Assembly: GCF_003171515.1 (NCBI RefSeq)
Contig: NC_089391.1
Location: 4,402,001-4,466,000 of the forward strand
Reading direction: 5' to 3'
Length of the DNA stretch: 64,000 bases
Source: Pyrenophora tritici-repentis
Lineage: Eukaryota > Ascomycota > Dothideomycetes > Pleosporales > Pleosporaceae
Position numbers and translations under genes: made by a program. This document shows, one piece after another, positions 22,294 through 33,885 of this stretch (within the stretch, counting starts at the first letter, position 1; each line of letters begins with the position of its first letter). The notes below the pieces were generated by a model that did not search any database, was not told where the DNA came from, and saw only the letters and a program-made list of their open reading frames with translations.

Positions 22294-23556
22294 TTAAGCC
22301 GCTGAATATATAGCTCTTACCCTTCCCTCCAACATCTCTGTCATGAACATCTTTAACCCTACAACCTCCACATCAGGATACAATTCTTTGCCTACCAAAT
22401 ACCCTAGATACTTCGCATGCTCGACTGTATTATCCCCACGTATGCCGAGACAAACCCTGTACTGTATGAGAGCTAGACTAGCCACTGCCTCCATACCTGT
22501 GGGATTTGTTCGGAAGCTTTTGTATACGTCCGAGATGATGGTGTCAGCGTCTTGTTTGCTCAACTAACATCCTTGTCAGTAATCGGACAATCGAACCAGC
22601 ATGATACCACAAAAGAGCGCAATAGATAAGAGTCAAACGACTTACATTCTTCCTGGCAATATTTTCGCCAGACTTTTCCTCAAGCGTATCAAAAATTTGG
22701 CTCTGCGTCCAGGTTTCCCCATGGGCAAAAACCATCTTATTCAGCGTCTGCGGGTCCGCAACGATCCGCGCAACATACTTGCCGATATCGCGTATATCCA
22801 CGAGCGCAATGGGCACGTCACCATCGCCCACGAAATCGTTCAACGAATACTCTGCCTTGGTCTGTATGCGGCCTGAAGGCAGTTGCGGGAGACTCAGTTG
22901 GTACAACCAACCAACATCGATGACTGTGTAAGGGAGGTAAAGGCGCTTGATGCAATCAAGTGTGTCCTCTTTCTACTCATCACATAGTGACGATAACGTC
23001 AGCGATCTAGTTCGAGGTTTGTATGACTGATTGAGCGGAATAACAAGCGAGAGAAACAAGCCACATAGCAGCCCGGAGATGTGTTGATACATACCCTTTC
23101 CCTAAGCATCATCACACCTCTTGGTGGACACACCGGGCCGAAGAAACTAGGAACATAGCGATGAACCTTGGCCTTACTAGAGGCCTCGATAAGAGTAATC
23201 TCTTCCTTCTGCTGCAGCAGAGTTAGGCACGAGATGACGATGTGTATGCCAGTAAGAGCTATGGCGAGGGAATCGGTTGCGCCAAAGTCGGTGGGTGTCA
23301 CGATTGCACCCCGAGCGGTGAAGGTGCTAAGAATGAGTTTATTCACAGAGGCTGGGCGGACCAGGGCGAAAACTTCCTGTGAGACGGGGTTATATTTCTG
23401 ACCATAATTTTAACGAGGATGCACGACTTCTAGGGTATTCTAGAGTCCGATTGAATAACGTACAAACTGTTCGGGATTACTAAGTAAACCGTCCATGACC
23501 GATCGACCTATCTCTCCAGTCGCACCAACTACGGCAACTCTGAATCTTGCGGCCAT
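22294..23556 (-). CDS. NmrA-like / isoflavone-reductase-like NAD(P)-binding protein
   Basis: Exons 23556-23464, 23376-23095, 22972-22646 and 22563-22294 join in frame to 323 aa. The N-terminal Rossmann motif is FRVAVVGATGEIGRSVMDGL, with NAD(P)-binding glycines. EVFALVRPAS and GIHIVISCLT follow at the positions expected for atypical short-chain dehydrogenases of the PCBER/NmrA group. VHRYVPSFFGP corresponds to the family's usual R-F-x-P-S-E-F-G segment. VPIALVDIRDIGKYVARIVA is the conserved domain end. Members range from redox sensors to reductases of phenolic compounds, so the substrate is unknown. It is convergent with HPPK-DHPS, with 117 bp between their ends. Confidence 0.85.
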
Positions 23557-24267
23557 GGTTGAATTGGAATGATGTTATTAATGACGAAAGCTTGAATGTC
23601 TCGATTGTTTCGTCTCGGAGATATGTATCAAGAGACGCTCTACTTGAGTACTTAAGTATCATTTCTCCCACCCCGACTTCTTACACATCATCTGCCATAA
23701 CAAGCTTACAAATGTACTACAAACTTCACAGTTCGCGCGCTCAAAAAAAACACGGCTAAGCTTACAAATAGTATAGAACTATTCGGTCCTTCCTCTCGCG
23801 TTAACCATGATTGCGATTAGTACCTGTATAGTCAACCGGAACGGATCGTAATAAGTTCCGAAACGGCGAGGTATCACGTGTCCTCGTGTTAGTCGACTTT
23901 ATGATGTCTTAATACGAGAAATCGTATAAGTAGGTACTAAACTAGAAATAGAAGGTTAGCTAGGTAGACATGTGATGAAGAACTATACTTACAAGGAGTG
24001 TTTCTGCGACAGCTAGCGTATACCCGAATTAGGCTAATGACGTCGCAGGTGCTCTACGCCTCTTGTCTGTCATGCCTGGAACACGGTACTCACACGTACG
24101 CCTAGACAACCCCCGTTGTGAGCGAACGGTCCGTCTGCACCAGGCACAAGACTAATGCACCCCTCAATCGGTGCTGCTCTGATGTACTCACGTCTCCTGG
24201 CCTCAAGCGCTTTATACTTCACTCTTTACAGCTGAGCAGCGGCGTGAACAACCTCTTCATATACCAA
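23557..24267. other. Intergenic region
   Basis: AT-rich, with no supported gene. A reading frame extends upstream of 24268 to 24118 but has no clear start signal. Confidence 0.4.
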
Positions 24268-24900
24268 ATGCCTGCAGACGCCATGGCTGACTTGCCGATT
24301 GAGCCTTCGCTAGGCGAAACATCTACAGTCGATACCGCAGAGATGATGGAAGCGAATATAGACACAGATGCAGATGCGCAAGAGCGTGGCCGCCTCAAGC
24401 GACGCAGGCAGTCTTCGCAGCACTCTCCGCGTCGTGCGTCCTCTCCCTCTCGCGGCCACGACCGTCACAGCGGATCGCGGTATCGAGTCCACCATCGGAA
24501 GCACCACCGCCCTTCTTCCCCAACATCTTCTTCCATATCCCCACCCACGTCTGTGCAGAAGAAGACTAGACGACGCAGCGACGCAGAGCCTGATCACACT
24601 TTCAGAGGGAGGGCGCGCAACAGGAGCAGCAGCAGGTGCAGGACTAGGAGTCCGATCCTGGAATACGAGGATGCATTTCTGGACAATGAGGAAGATGTGA
24701 AAAGGTATAGGAAAAGAAGCGCACCGCCTAGTCGACACAGAATAGATGGCGGAGGCGAACTCCGGCGTCTGAGAAGTTACCCAAATCTGTACAAGGAGGA
24801 TAGGAGGGATTCCAAGGGTGAAGATGAAAAGGAGTCGCATGTAGTCAAGCCTGATGAATATGAAGAAGCAACCGCAGAGAATCACAGCGCGAAGGACTAG
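24268..24900 (+). CDS. Hypothetical Ser/Arg-rich protein
   Basis: A single uninterrupted frame of 210 aa from ATG at 24268 (MPADAMADLPIEPSLGETS). It has an acidic N-terminus, then a long basic S/R/H-rich stretch (RGHDRHSGSRYRVHHRKHHR, RGRARNRSSSRCRTRSP) reminiscent of RS domains. It ends with a charged tail (LEYEDAFLDNEEDVKRYRKR). No folded domain is visible. RS-like sequence suggests a nuclear or RNA-related role, but that is weak inference. Composition bias keeps the antisense frame open too, so the gene call rests on the start, the length and the charge pattern. Confidence 0.55.
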   Translation: MPADAMADLPIEPSLGETSTVDTAEMMEANIDTDADAQERGRLKRRRQSSQHSPRRASSPSRGHDRHSGSRYRVHHRKHHRPSSPTSSSISPPTSVQKKTRRRSDAEPDHTFRGRARNRSSSRCRTRSPILEYEDAFLDNEEDVKRYRKRSAPPSRHRIDGGGELRRLRSYPNLYKEDRRDSKGEDEKESHVVKPDEYEEATAENHSAKD

Positions 24901-25234
24901 CAACACTCCTGTACCCGGCTGCTCGCCCTTGTTTACATTGGGTTATCGGATATGATGGCGTTCCGGTTGTATGTACCATGACTATTTCTCGAAACCATCA
25001 ACATAGCATACAGCTTTACTAGATACCATGCACGGTTTGATCCATCAAAGCCTCGTATCTCGCGTCTCCTTTGTCCTTCAGATGCAATGCTCAGTGGCGT
25101 GCTTATGTCATCACAGTGTGGCTGTGCTGTCGCTGAGTCGAACACGCCTTGATCCTACAGTCAAAGATAAAACAACGTGTGATGTAAATTTGACATTAAC
25201 ACTAGAAGCGCCTGCTTGACCTCTGCATCATCGT

Positions 25235-25405
25235 ATGATTTCCGGAGTCTTCGGCCTGCTCACCTCATCATCCTTCTCCTTCGGCGTCTCGAAGCTTCTA
25301 TACCGAGGCGTAAACAAAAGGTGCCCCACCCCCCAGTGCCTACCAATCACCGAAGCCAAACTCCGCTCTCACTTCCGACTATTCCTCAGTTCCTCCACCG
25401 CCTGA
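25235..25405 (+). other. In-frame upstream open reading frame of the CHIP-like gene
   Basis: An ATG-started frame of 56 codons ends with TGA only six bases before the main ATG at 25412. It is in the same frame as the CHIP-like protein. Stop-codon readthrough would therefore add an N-terminal extension; ordinary termination would make it a uORF that could lower translation. Whether the transcript includes it is unknown. Confidence 0.45.
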
Positions 25406-25411
25406 GCAGAC

Positions 25412-26376
25412 ATGCCTCCGCCAGGCAACGAGTATGCCGCCGAGCAGCTTAAAAATGCGGGAAACAAGTGCTTCAAGAATGGCGACTACGATGGAGCTGA
25501 GGGGTTATACTCGCAGGCGATACAGAAGAACTCGGCGAACCCTCTGTTGTTTACGAATCGTGCAAATGCGAGGCTGAAGTTGGAGAAATGGGAGGGCGTT
25601 ATTGATGATTGTATACGAAGTATTGAATTACTGAAGGATAATATGAAGGCCTTCTTCTATCTTGGTAGGCCGCACATTCCCACCCATGCATGATCGCAGC
25701 ATCATGACTGTGTGAATTCCGCACGCATGGCAGCAACGCTAAGATCATGATAGCACAGGCCCAACTAGCAATTAACCACCCCAATGAGGCCCTTTCCTCG
25801 GCGCTTATGGCCTACGAATTGTGCACCACCTCGGCGCAGCAAACCTCTAACGCTGCCACAATATCCGCCCTTGTACTCAAATGCAAGAAAGCAAAATGGG
25901 ACATACGCGAGCGAGAACGCATACGGCGGCGCGGAGACCTTCTTTCAGATCTCGAGGCCATGCTGGAAACACAGTATAAGAAGGATATGGATGATATAGA
26001 AGCGCGCATAGAGTCGGGCGAGACGAGTAGATCAGACGGCCAAGAAGAGAAGACAGAAAGAGAATCCGAGTTCAAAAAGAAGCGCGACGACCTTCGTACA
26101 GCCTTTGCCATTTCAGACCCCGAACACCAGCAGAAGCGCGAAGTGCCAGACTACCTTGTCGACGGTATTACCTTTGAGATCATGCATGACCCGGTCGTCA
26201 CCAAGAACGGTCGATCTTATGAGCGTGCGACACTGATCGAGCACCTGAAGCGCAGTCCAACGGACCCTCTGACGAGGGAAACACTCACCATCAACGACCT
26301 GCGACCAAACATTGCACTCAAAGAGGCCTGCGAGGAGTTCATGACCGCTAATAGTGGGTGGGTGTATGAGTGGTAG
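25412..26376 (+). CDS. CHIP-type E3 ubiquitin ligase with TPR and U-box domains
   Basis: CHIP (STUB1) ubiquitinates clients held by Hsp70 and Hsp90. Exons 25412-25664 and 25754-26376 give 291 aa, near the size of animal CHIP (303). Residues 8-125 hold three TPRs: AEQLKNAGNKCFKNGDYDGA, LFTNRANARLKLEKWEGVID and LAQAQLAINHPNEALSSALM. A charged coiled-coil follows (KAKWDIRERERIRRRGDLLS, EKTERESEFKKKRDDLRTAF). The C-terminal U-box is VPDYLVDGITFEIMHDPVVT, NGRSYERATLIEHLKR and DPLTRETLTINDLRPNIALK. The C-terminus ends GWVYEW, as in CHIP homologues. An in-frame uORF ends six bases upstream. Budding yeast lacks a CHIP orthologue; filamentous fungi commonly keep one. Confidence 0.92.
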
Positions 26377-27225
26377 GTTTGCGGATTCATTAGTCCGCTC
26401 TTGTGCATGCGTTTTGGTAGGTATGTGTGTTAGAGTTTTGCGGCCGGAGCCAGAATTATCGAGCGCGTTTACTGACCAAGTACCAGTGAGAACGACGAGG
26501 CGGACACAGATGCGAAATGGGCGCATCTATCTTCAATATGAATCGGATCTTTTGTATAGACACCCTCATGTCCTTTTCAGACGGCGTTGTCGGCCATTTG
26601 ATCCCAGATTTGCTTAATTCATGACGAGGATTTGACCGGATATGGGTTCGTATGAGGCATTCAGGGCTTTCCCTTGCTCTTCCTTCTGGGTATAAGCTCT
26701 TTCCGGGGCGATTGCGTATTCTTAGATATTATTACGGATCTGTTTGGTGGCTTACAAGGCATGACCCCAAGGCAGCGTTCACCGGTTGAAGTTTCTGGAT
26801 GTTGAGCAATTCGGTCTTGTGTATATGTGTTCAGGGTTAGTTCTTGGGCTGTAGTCCATTTCTGCAGGGGAGTCCGTCGTACGCAATGTATCCACATGTT
26901 CTAGAACTGGTCTAGTAGGTACTTAGCTGCTTTTTCCGCATGCAGTACGCGGTGGAAGATCTTCCGACAGGTCAATATCAGCGCACTGTATCACGTCAGC
27001 AATGTATTAGGTCCGTCTAAACCTTGACATAAGCACGATATGTAATGGTAGTATGGTACGCTCTGATGGCGTGAGACGATGTTAGCTTTGGTTATGACTA
27101 CGCGTCACGCGGAAGCGGAGCAAGAATCATCGTCTCCCCACATTCTCTCTTCTACCTGTTCAAACCACGCAACCCTCGGCTCGCATCACTCCATACTCCG
27201 AGTCAAAGACGCCCCAAGCCGCACA
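26377..27225. other. Intergenic region
   Basis: No gene seen. An in-frame extension of the next gene reaches back to 27079, but the ATG at 27226 gives a better N-terminus. Confidence 0.4.
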
Positions 27226-29054
27226 ATGACAGCGCGACCTTCACCCTGGCCTAAGGTCACAAACCAACTCCTTCCACATAATCTGTTCAACATTGCCGAC
27301 AAGTACCCACAAATCACCTATGCTGAGTTTCCCCGCAATCCCCTCAACATAAGTGAGGGATATCGTGCGATTACTTTTGTAGAGGTTGCCAACGCTGTTC
27401 ATGCTGTGGCATGGTGGATAGAGCAGAATGTGGGGAAATTGGAGGATGTCGACAAGATTGGTAAAGAAACGTTGGTATATATTGGACCAAATGACATAAG
27501 ATATGTGGTACTGTGTCTAGGAAGCATAATGTGTGGGTATAAAGTAAAAGTCGCTATACTCTTCTAGTGTCAAATGGGCTAACAGGAAGCGGTATAGATG
27601 CTATTCCCTTCTCCACGGTACGGTGCCCAGGCGCTGGTCAAGCTCATTGAGAGCGTAGATGCAAAGGTCATGCTCATGCCGGAATCCAATGTGCCGGTAG
27701 TAGATGAGGTGCTAAAGATAAAAGAGATGAAAGCGTTGAAGGTACCAGCGGTGGATTGGTTACTCTCCACAGTGACTGAGCGGTATCCGTACACGAAGGA
27801 GTTTGAGCAGTACAAGCATGAACCTTTTGTCTGTCTTCGTGAGTACTCACCCTTTTCCGCACTCCTTAATATACCTGACATTGTGTAACAGACACATCTG
27901 GCACTACCGGATTCCCTAAGCCTATTGTCTGGACACATGACTGGGCAAATAGCGCGGTGCAGACCATGTATCTCGACCCACCACCAGGCTACGAAATCCA
28001 AGAGCAGCCACTCTATGGGTTGCGTAATTGCAAGAAAATGAGGGCTTTCTTCCAGTTTCCTCCGTTTCATGCTAGTGGAATGTTTGGAATGATATTTCTC
28101 CCTCTACAACTTGGAGTCGTGCCCGTGTACTCGCCATTGTTCACCACACCAGCCGAGGGCGTGCAAGGTGCGTTGGCAGCACTAGACGTACTGGCAGCGC
28201 GAGATGCCGAAGATGAAGACATTGTAGTGGACACCGTAATGATTGGACCACCTTGTGCCGAACATCTTGGTAAACACCCGGAAGATGTCTTGTCACTAAG
28301 CAAGCGTGCTAGTCACATAGGCTGGGGTGGTGGCAGTGTCAGCCGAGCAGCTACGAATGCGGTAACAGCCACGATGAAAGTGATGAACATCATGGCCTCT
28401 ACAGAACAGGGTATGTGGCCTTGTGTCCTACCTATTGGTGCTCCACCCAAGGACGATTCGGCGGGGTATGCAGCGCCGCATCCAGCATTCAATCTCCGCT
28501 TCGACCCTGTCTCCAAGTCTACAGATGACACAGTACTGTACGAAGCTGTCATAACTCGAAATGACGGAGTAGAGTGGAAGGGACATATCCAGCCTATATT
28601 CAAGTTCTTCACTGAGGCGAAAGAGAGGCGAACCGGTGATCTGTACGCTCAACACCCCCAGGATGCCAGCTTATGGTTACATCACGGTCGTGCTGACGAC
28701 ATGCTCACTTTTATCACCAACGAGAATTTCTTCCCCACAGTTGCGGAAGAGAGGATTGCCAGTCATGCTGGCGTTGTGGAGGTAATGATGGTGGGAACGC
28801 GGAGACCAAAAGCTGCGCTGATCCTGAGGCTTGAGCCTGGAGTGAAGCTGGAAGATGTTTGGAAAGTGACTGAGGAAGTCAACCAGGACTCACCCACCTA
28901 TGCACGCGTGGAAAAGCATATGGTACTGGTTACGAAAGAGCCGTTTCTCAAGACGCCAAAAGGCACAGTGCAGAAGAGAGCCATGTTGGATTTGTATGGG
29001 AAGGAGCTGGATGATCTGTATGAGAAGGTGGGAAATGTAGCATTGTACGTATGA
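27226..29054 (+). CDS. Stand-alone adenylate-forming enzyme (NRPS-like A domain)
   Basis: Exons 27226-27543, 27598-27838 and 27892-29054 give 573 aa. It belongs to the ANL (acyl-CoA synthetase/NRPS adenylation) family, which activates carboxylates with ATP. The AMP-binding loop is CLHTSGTTGFPKPIVWTHDW, joined across the second intron. PPFHASGMFGMIFLPLQLGV, WGGGSVSRAA and NIMASTEQG are the core motifs. LWLHHGRADDMLTFITNENF is the hinge region (A7-A8) and KTPKGTVQKRAML carries the C-terminal catalytic Lys. Fungal NRPS-like reductases have this A domain followed by carrier and thioester-reductase domains; both are missing here. The stop is followed by 370 bp without a continuing frame. The substrate cannot be predicted by eye. 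Confidence 0.85.
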
Positions 29055-29426
29055 TCAGAGGAGTAAAGCCATTAATGATCGGCTTAGTACATGTCTTGTT
29101 CTACTTTCTTTACCAGACATGGAGAATTGACTGTGGTATGCCATGACAAGCTTTGCGGCACACCTGGGTGACGGCTTCATGATTAGATGTCAGCTGGCTT
29201 TTACATGAACTGTGCAGTATTCTTCATGAAACCAGGAGTAGATTGTAGATGGTGACATTTGTGAAGAGTATAACTTGATGTGTGGTAGTTGCAACCCAGT
29301 CTGGGAGACTATGCTTTTGCCAAGCCCACGTCATTCGCCGGCTCAAACTCGGCAGCTTTACCCTCAACACGGAGAATCCGCACAGCCATTGAACGTCACA
29401 TGGGCTTCTGAACCACGTTCGTCGTA

Positions 29427-31100
29427 ATGATACCTGCCGCAAATATGCGTGCGTTACGCGTACGGCCCTCAATCATACGCTCGCAGCTATCCCCTCGCCA
29501 TATACAGCAACCCAGGAGATATGCTGCGACGGCAACCGAAGCCGCGACAAATGTTCGATCTGCAGGCACACGCACGAAGAATCTCATCTACGGTACCGTT
29601 TTGGCTGTGGGTGGCACCTTTGGCTACTTGTACGCAACCGATACCCGCGCCAGCATCCACGAATGGCTCGTTGTACCTGCACTACGACATATATACCCAG
29701 ACGGCGAAGAGGCACATCATGCTGGCACTCGCATGCTCAAAGTGCTGCACAGCTTCGGCATGAACCCCAGAGAACGTGGAATAGCGGATACACAAGGCGA
29801 CCTGGCTGTTGAGGTCTTTGGGCACACTCTGAACAATCCAATTGGAACATCTGCTGGCATCGACAAGGGCGCCGAGATACCAACACCACTGTTCGAGCTG
29901 GGAGCTGGTGTTGTAGAGGTTGGAGCTGTCACATTGCTACCGCAGGAAGGTAACCCAAAGCCCCGCGTTTTTAGGTTACCAAGTCAGAACGCCCTTATCA
30001 ACCGCTATGGCTTCAACTCGGAGGGCGCAGAGCTAGTGGCTTCAAGGCTACGGCAACGCGTGAGAGAGTTTGCATACCGTATTGGGCTTGGGCTGGATGA
30101 GGATGCGGAACGACGAGTGCTGGATGGCGAGGCAGGTGTACCTCCAGGATCGCTACTGAAAGGACGGCTTATGGCTGTGCAAGTTGCAAAGAACAAGACG
30201 ACATCGGAGAATGACATTGATGCTGTAGTACGCGACTATGCCACTGCGGTAGGCTATGTTGGAAAGTATGCAGATATACTGGTGGTCAACGTCTCCTCGC
30301 CCAACACCCCAGGCCTCCGTACCCTCCAAAATGTCGAGCCTTTGACACGACTTCTCTCAGGTGTAGTCAGTGCTGTTAAGAAGATTGATCGCAAGACCAA
30401 GCCCGCTGTCATGGTCAAGGTTAGCCCAGATGAGGACTCGGAATCACAAATCGCAGGCATTTGTGAAGCTGTGTGGGATTCAGGCGTGGATGGTGTCATT
30501 GTCGGCAACACGACGAAAAAGCGGCCAGACCCGTTGCCAAAGGGCTACTTACTACCGGAATCCGAGGCCAAGCTCCTCCTCGAGCAAGGTGGATACTCAG
30601 GCCCACAGATGTTCGAACGCACATTGGCACTTGTGAGCAAGTACCGGAAAGCACTTGACGAGGGCCCTAAGCATGTGTCGCCACAAGACTCTAAATCCGT
30701 CACCGGCCAAAGTACAGGTGACGAGCCGTCCCCAAGTATCGTAGAGAAGCTCGAGCCTTTATCCTCATCACAAAGCTCTAAGACGAAGGCCACTCTAGAT
30801 CTCGATCAACCATCCCCCAAACCGCTATCTTCCAACATCGATGACATTTCGGAGTCCGCGCCTAAGATTACCTTGCAAGCCACACCCAAGGCTGCACCGG
30901 CGCCAGATGCTCCTCGCAAGGTTATTTTCGCAACAGGTGGCATTACAAATGGCCGTCAAGCCAGAGAGATCCTAGACGCGGGAGCGAGTGTGGCACAGGT
31001 GTATACCGCCATGATCTATGGAGGCGCGGGCACAATTAGCAGGATCAAGCAAGAGATGAGGGATGATGCAAATGCACAGAAGACGTTGACAAAGCGGTAG
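29427..31100 (+). CDS. URA9: Mitochondrial dihydroorotate dehydrogenase, class 2
   Basis: The enzyme oxidises dihydroorotate to orotate in pyrimidine synthesis and passes electrons to ubiquinone at the inner mitochondrial membrane. The single exon encodes 557 aa. Residues 1-50 are a basic presequence, followed by a membrane segment (LIYGTVLAVGGTFGYLYA). Core motifs are NPIGTSAGIDKGAEIPTPLF, NRYGFNSEGAE and NVSSPNTPGLRTLQ (class 2 catalytic Ser region). PAVMVKVSPDEDSE, DGVIVGNTTKKRP, GGYSGPQMFERTLALVSKYR and FATGGITNGRQAREILDAGA follow. An 80-residue Ser/Pro/Lys-rich insert (about residues 415-494) splits the C-terminal FMN part and makes the protein longer than bacterial PyrD. The start could also be the Met six codons later. 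Confidence 0.95.
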   Translation: MIPAANMRALRVRPSIIRSQLSPRHIQQPRRYAATATEAATNVRSAGTRTKNLIYGTVLAVGGTFGYLYATDTRASIHEWLVVPALRHIYPDGEEAHHAGTRMLKVLHSFGMNPRERGIADTQGDLAVEVFGHTLNNPIGTSAGIDKGAEIPTPLFELGAGVVEVGAVTLLPQEGNPKPRVFRLPSQNALINRYGFNSEGAELVASRLRQRVREFAYRIGLGLDEDAERRVLDGEAGVPPGSLLKGRLMAVQVAKNKTTSENDIDAVVRDYATAVGYVGKYADILVVNVSSPNTPGLRTLQNVEPLTRLLSGVVSAVKKIDRKTKPAVMVKVSPDEDSESQIAGICEAVWDSGVDGVIVGNTTKKRPDPLPKGYLLPESEAKLLLEQGGYSGPQMFERTLALVSKYRKALDEGPKHVSPQDSKSVTGQSTGDEPSPSIVEKLEPLSSSQSSKTKATLDLDQPSPKPLSSNIDDISESAPKITLQATPKAAPAPDAPRKVIFATGGITNGRQAREILDAGASVAQVYTAMIYGGAGTISRIKQEMRDDANAQKTLTKR

Positions 31101-32570
31101 CACAGAGAGGCTACAGAGAACAACGGTGAAGTGTACATGTATACTAAACATCAGGAACACATTGCCATCCAAATCACCTTTAATTTTTCTCCTGTCTTGA
31201 CGCCAGACCGGGACATATCTCTTGCTCTGCTTTATAAAACACAATGTTTGAAAACAGCCACGTTTGTTTCAGTCCTGTGTATGATATGTTGTACCTGCAT
31301 TGCATGTCAACACAAGGTATTGTACGTAGGCGCCGGGAGGAAACTTCCTGGCATCGTGGGGGCTGTACAGTAGGAGCCGTACACGGTTCTCGGCTATCGC
31401 CTAGGGCTGAAGGGATAGTCGCAGTCGGCCCCGGAGTCGGGAAGGGAGAATGGCCGGAGATTAAGACTGTCACTGTGCTTATTATAACGAAATTACCCGC
31501 GCCTTACTACATCGGCATGCCAAGAACATTTTAATGAAGCCAAGAAATCACTGCCAAGGTTTTGGAAAAAGGTAGTCGGGCCAGCTTCCTCAGGGGTTTC
31601 GGCGCGGTTGCTTCAGACGCCGAGGCCGGCTAACACAGAGATCCGGACTGCCTGTGCAGCCAGAATGTGTTTGGTACAGGACGAGATGAAGGATATCATA
31701 GAAGAAGATGGCAGAAGTTGCCGTTGTAGAGGAAGGCTAAGCAGCTCGACAGCATGGACGTGTCAGAAGATGAAGTCCTAGCCAATGGAAATAAGACGAG
31801 CTTCAGGCGAGCTATGCCACCGCCATAATCTCCTACACATACCTGCTGCTGCGGCTTCCTCTCGTACTCTCGTATTCGGTCTAACCGCGCGACGGGCGGG
31901 AGGAATGGCATGTTTGACGTCACGAATCGCTTTTAACTTTCCTGTCCAAAGGTGCGATTCGTGGCGTTGGCGATGCTCCGCGGTAGTCGCGGGCACATGA
32001 AAGAGAAAGTGAGCACGCGACCTTGTCAACCTGTCCATCACAACGACGCCAACTGCCCATTGGGATTGGGCATCACAAGTGTAGAAGCTTGTGCACCAGC
32101 GATTTTTTGCTTCGCGCGCCGCCGCGCACCGCTGATGCTTGACACTACGGCCGGGAAAAGTGGGACTCTGATACGCAACGCACGCTTGGGTCGCTGCTCA
32201 GTGCAACAAGCTGGACCTCCCTGCTCCTTTGCCGGTGACCCGGCTTCCACGCAGACTTCTGGGCAAGCATTATCATAGGGTGAAGCAATCGATCGTCCGT
32301 CAGCCATCTACCTAGTCTGATCTGATCGAATCCTCCCCCTCCTTCGTCTCTCGTCACTCCTTTGTCGCTTCTCACGTTACACGATATTTCGACTTCGACT
32401 TTACGGCCCGCGCCTTCACTCAGGGCTGAGTGGAATCGACTGCAACTACCGTTGGACAAATCATCCAGGAGTCTGCATGTATTAGTACCTGGACACTTCT
32501 TTCGACAGAACATAGTGCGCCTCGTTTGCGCGCACGCGACATTATATGGCAAACATGACACTACCGGACA
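31101..32570. other. Intergenic region of about 1.5 kb
   Basis: The AT-rich 3' flank of DHODH leads to mixed-composition DNA. The pyrimidine-rich stretch 32310-32370 is probably promoter or 5' UTR of the next gene. No supported coding frame. Confidence 0.4.
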
Positions 32571-33885
32571 ATGGCCAATGGAACAGTAAACCAGCCTGGA
32601 AGCTTCCTGGCTGGTGCGAACCAGTTGTGCGTCGACGAGAGCCCCTCGGAAATATGTGTGCGTGTATTGTTTTGTATGCTAACAGCTGTCGCGCAGATGG
32701 TCGCCAGCATATTATTCTTCGCCATGTTTATCACACGCAAACGAGACTTCAAGATCTTCGGCTCATCATCGCAACGTGAGGGTTACCTCGACCACGCCCC
32801 AAGGGAGTCCACCGACCGTCTTATACAATCCGACAGCGACAGCGAATACGATGAAGTTTACGCAACTAAGAATCCAAATGGGCCAAAAGTTCGAAGCCTA
32901 TGCTGCTGCAAGGTCACGACACCCAGCACCTGGCGGTTCCGGAACAATGTACACAGCCGCATACTGCAGCGCTTCCCATTCTTGATCGAAATGTTCTACT
33001 GGATTATCAACTATGCCTTCTACCGGATGACCTCAATTGCGTCCGCTAAGCTCTTTGCTGGGCGAGGGATATGGGACGTGGCACAAGAACATGGAATTGC
33101 CGTGCTCGAGGCCGAACAGAATGGCTTGTTGAGCTTCTTGTTCCCTCTCAGAGAAAAAGATGTGCAACAATGGTTCATGCATGGACACCAGGATGCGCTT
33201 ACTGTGCTGAATAAGTGCTATGCGCTGATCCACATTCCTGGAACGGTGGGGTAAGGATACTGTCAACAAATGAACAACATCATCAATACTAATCTCATAC
33301 AGCTTCATTTGCTGGTACTATTATGTGGCGCCCTCTTTCGACACATTTGCCATCGCCCGTCGCACGCTCACCCTTACCAACTTTTGCGCCTTCATGACCT
33401 TCGTCGTATACCCGTGCATGCCACCTCGTCTTTTACCTTCCGAATACGGCTTTCTCGATACAGTCCGCCACGATGATGCACAGAGCGTATGGATGAGCGG
33501 CAAATTCGTCAACCAGCTTGCCGCCATGCCCTCGATGCATTTTGGTTACTCCTTTTGCATTGGTATGACAATGATCTATCATTCAGGCCTCTTTCGCCGA
33601 ACCCTGGAGCAGGGAGAAGTCCGCAAAAACGCTTTCTGGAAGATCTTCTATTTCATACTCGGTGTCGGGTACCCATCGTTTATTCTGACGGTCATCGTCG
33701 CTACAGCCAACCATTACTTTATGGATGCGCTAGTCGCCACATGCTTCGTCTTCCTATCTTTCATGTGCAACAAGGTCTTTTACGTCTTTATTCCGCTAGA
33801 GGATCTTCTGTTGTATGTCATTCGAGCGGACAAACCAGTGCCGACGACTGGCGAACGATTCCACGAAAAGGGTGGTCGACTGTAG
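32571..33885 (+). CDS. PAP2-family membrane enzyme (inositolphosphotransferase/AUR1-like)
   Basis: Exons 32571-33250 and 33303-33885 give 420 aa. It is a multi-pass membrane protein with the PAP2 active-site blocks of the AUR1/inositolphosphotransferase group. These are MPPRLLPSEYGF, QLAAMPSMHFGYSFCIGMTM (catalytic His) and TVIVATANHYFMDALVATCF (second His). Hydrophobic segments include RVLFCMLTAVAQMVASILFF, FIEMFYWIINYAFY-like sequence, and FICWYYYVAP across the intron. An Asp/Ser-rich loop (LIQSDSDSEYDEVYATKNP) and a Cys cluster (SLCCCK) lie between the first two segments. The start is uncertain: an optional 39-nt in-frame intron at 32658-32696 could remove part of the first hydrophobic segment. 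True Aur1 makes inositol phosphorylceramide; this relative's substrate is not known. Confidence 0.82.
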
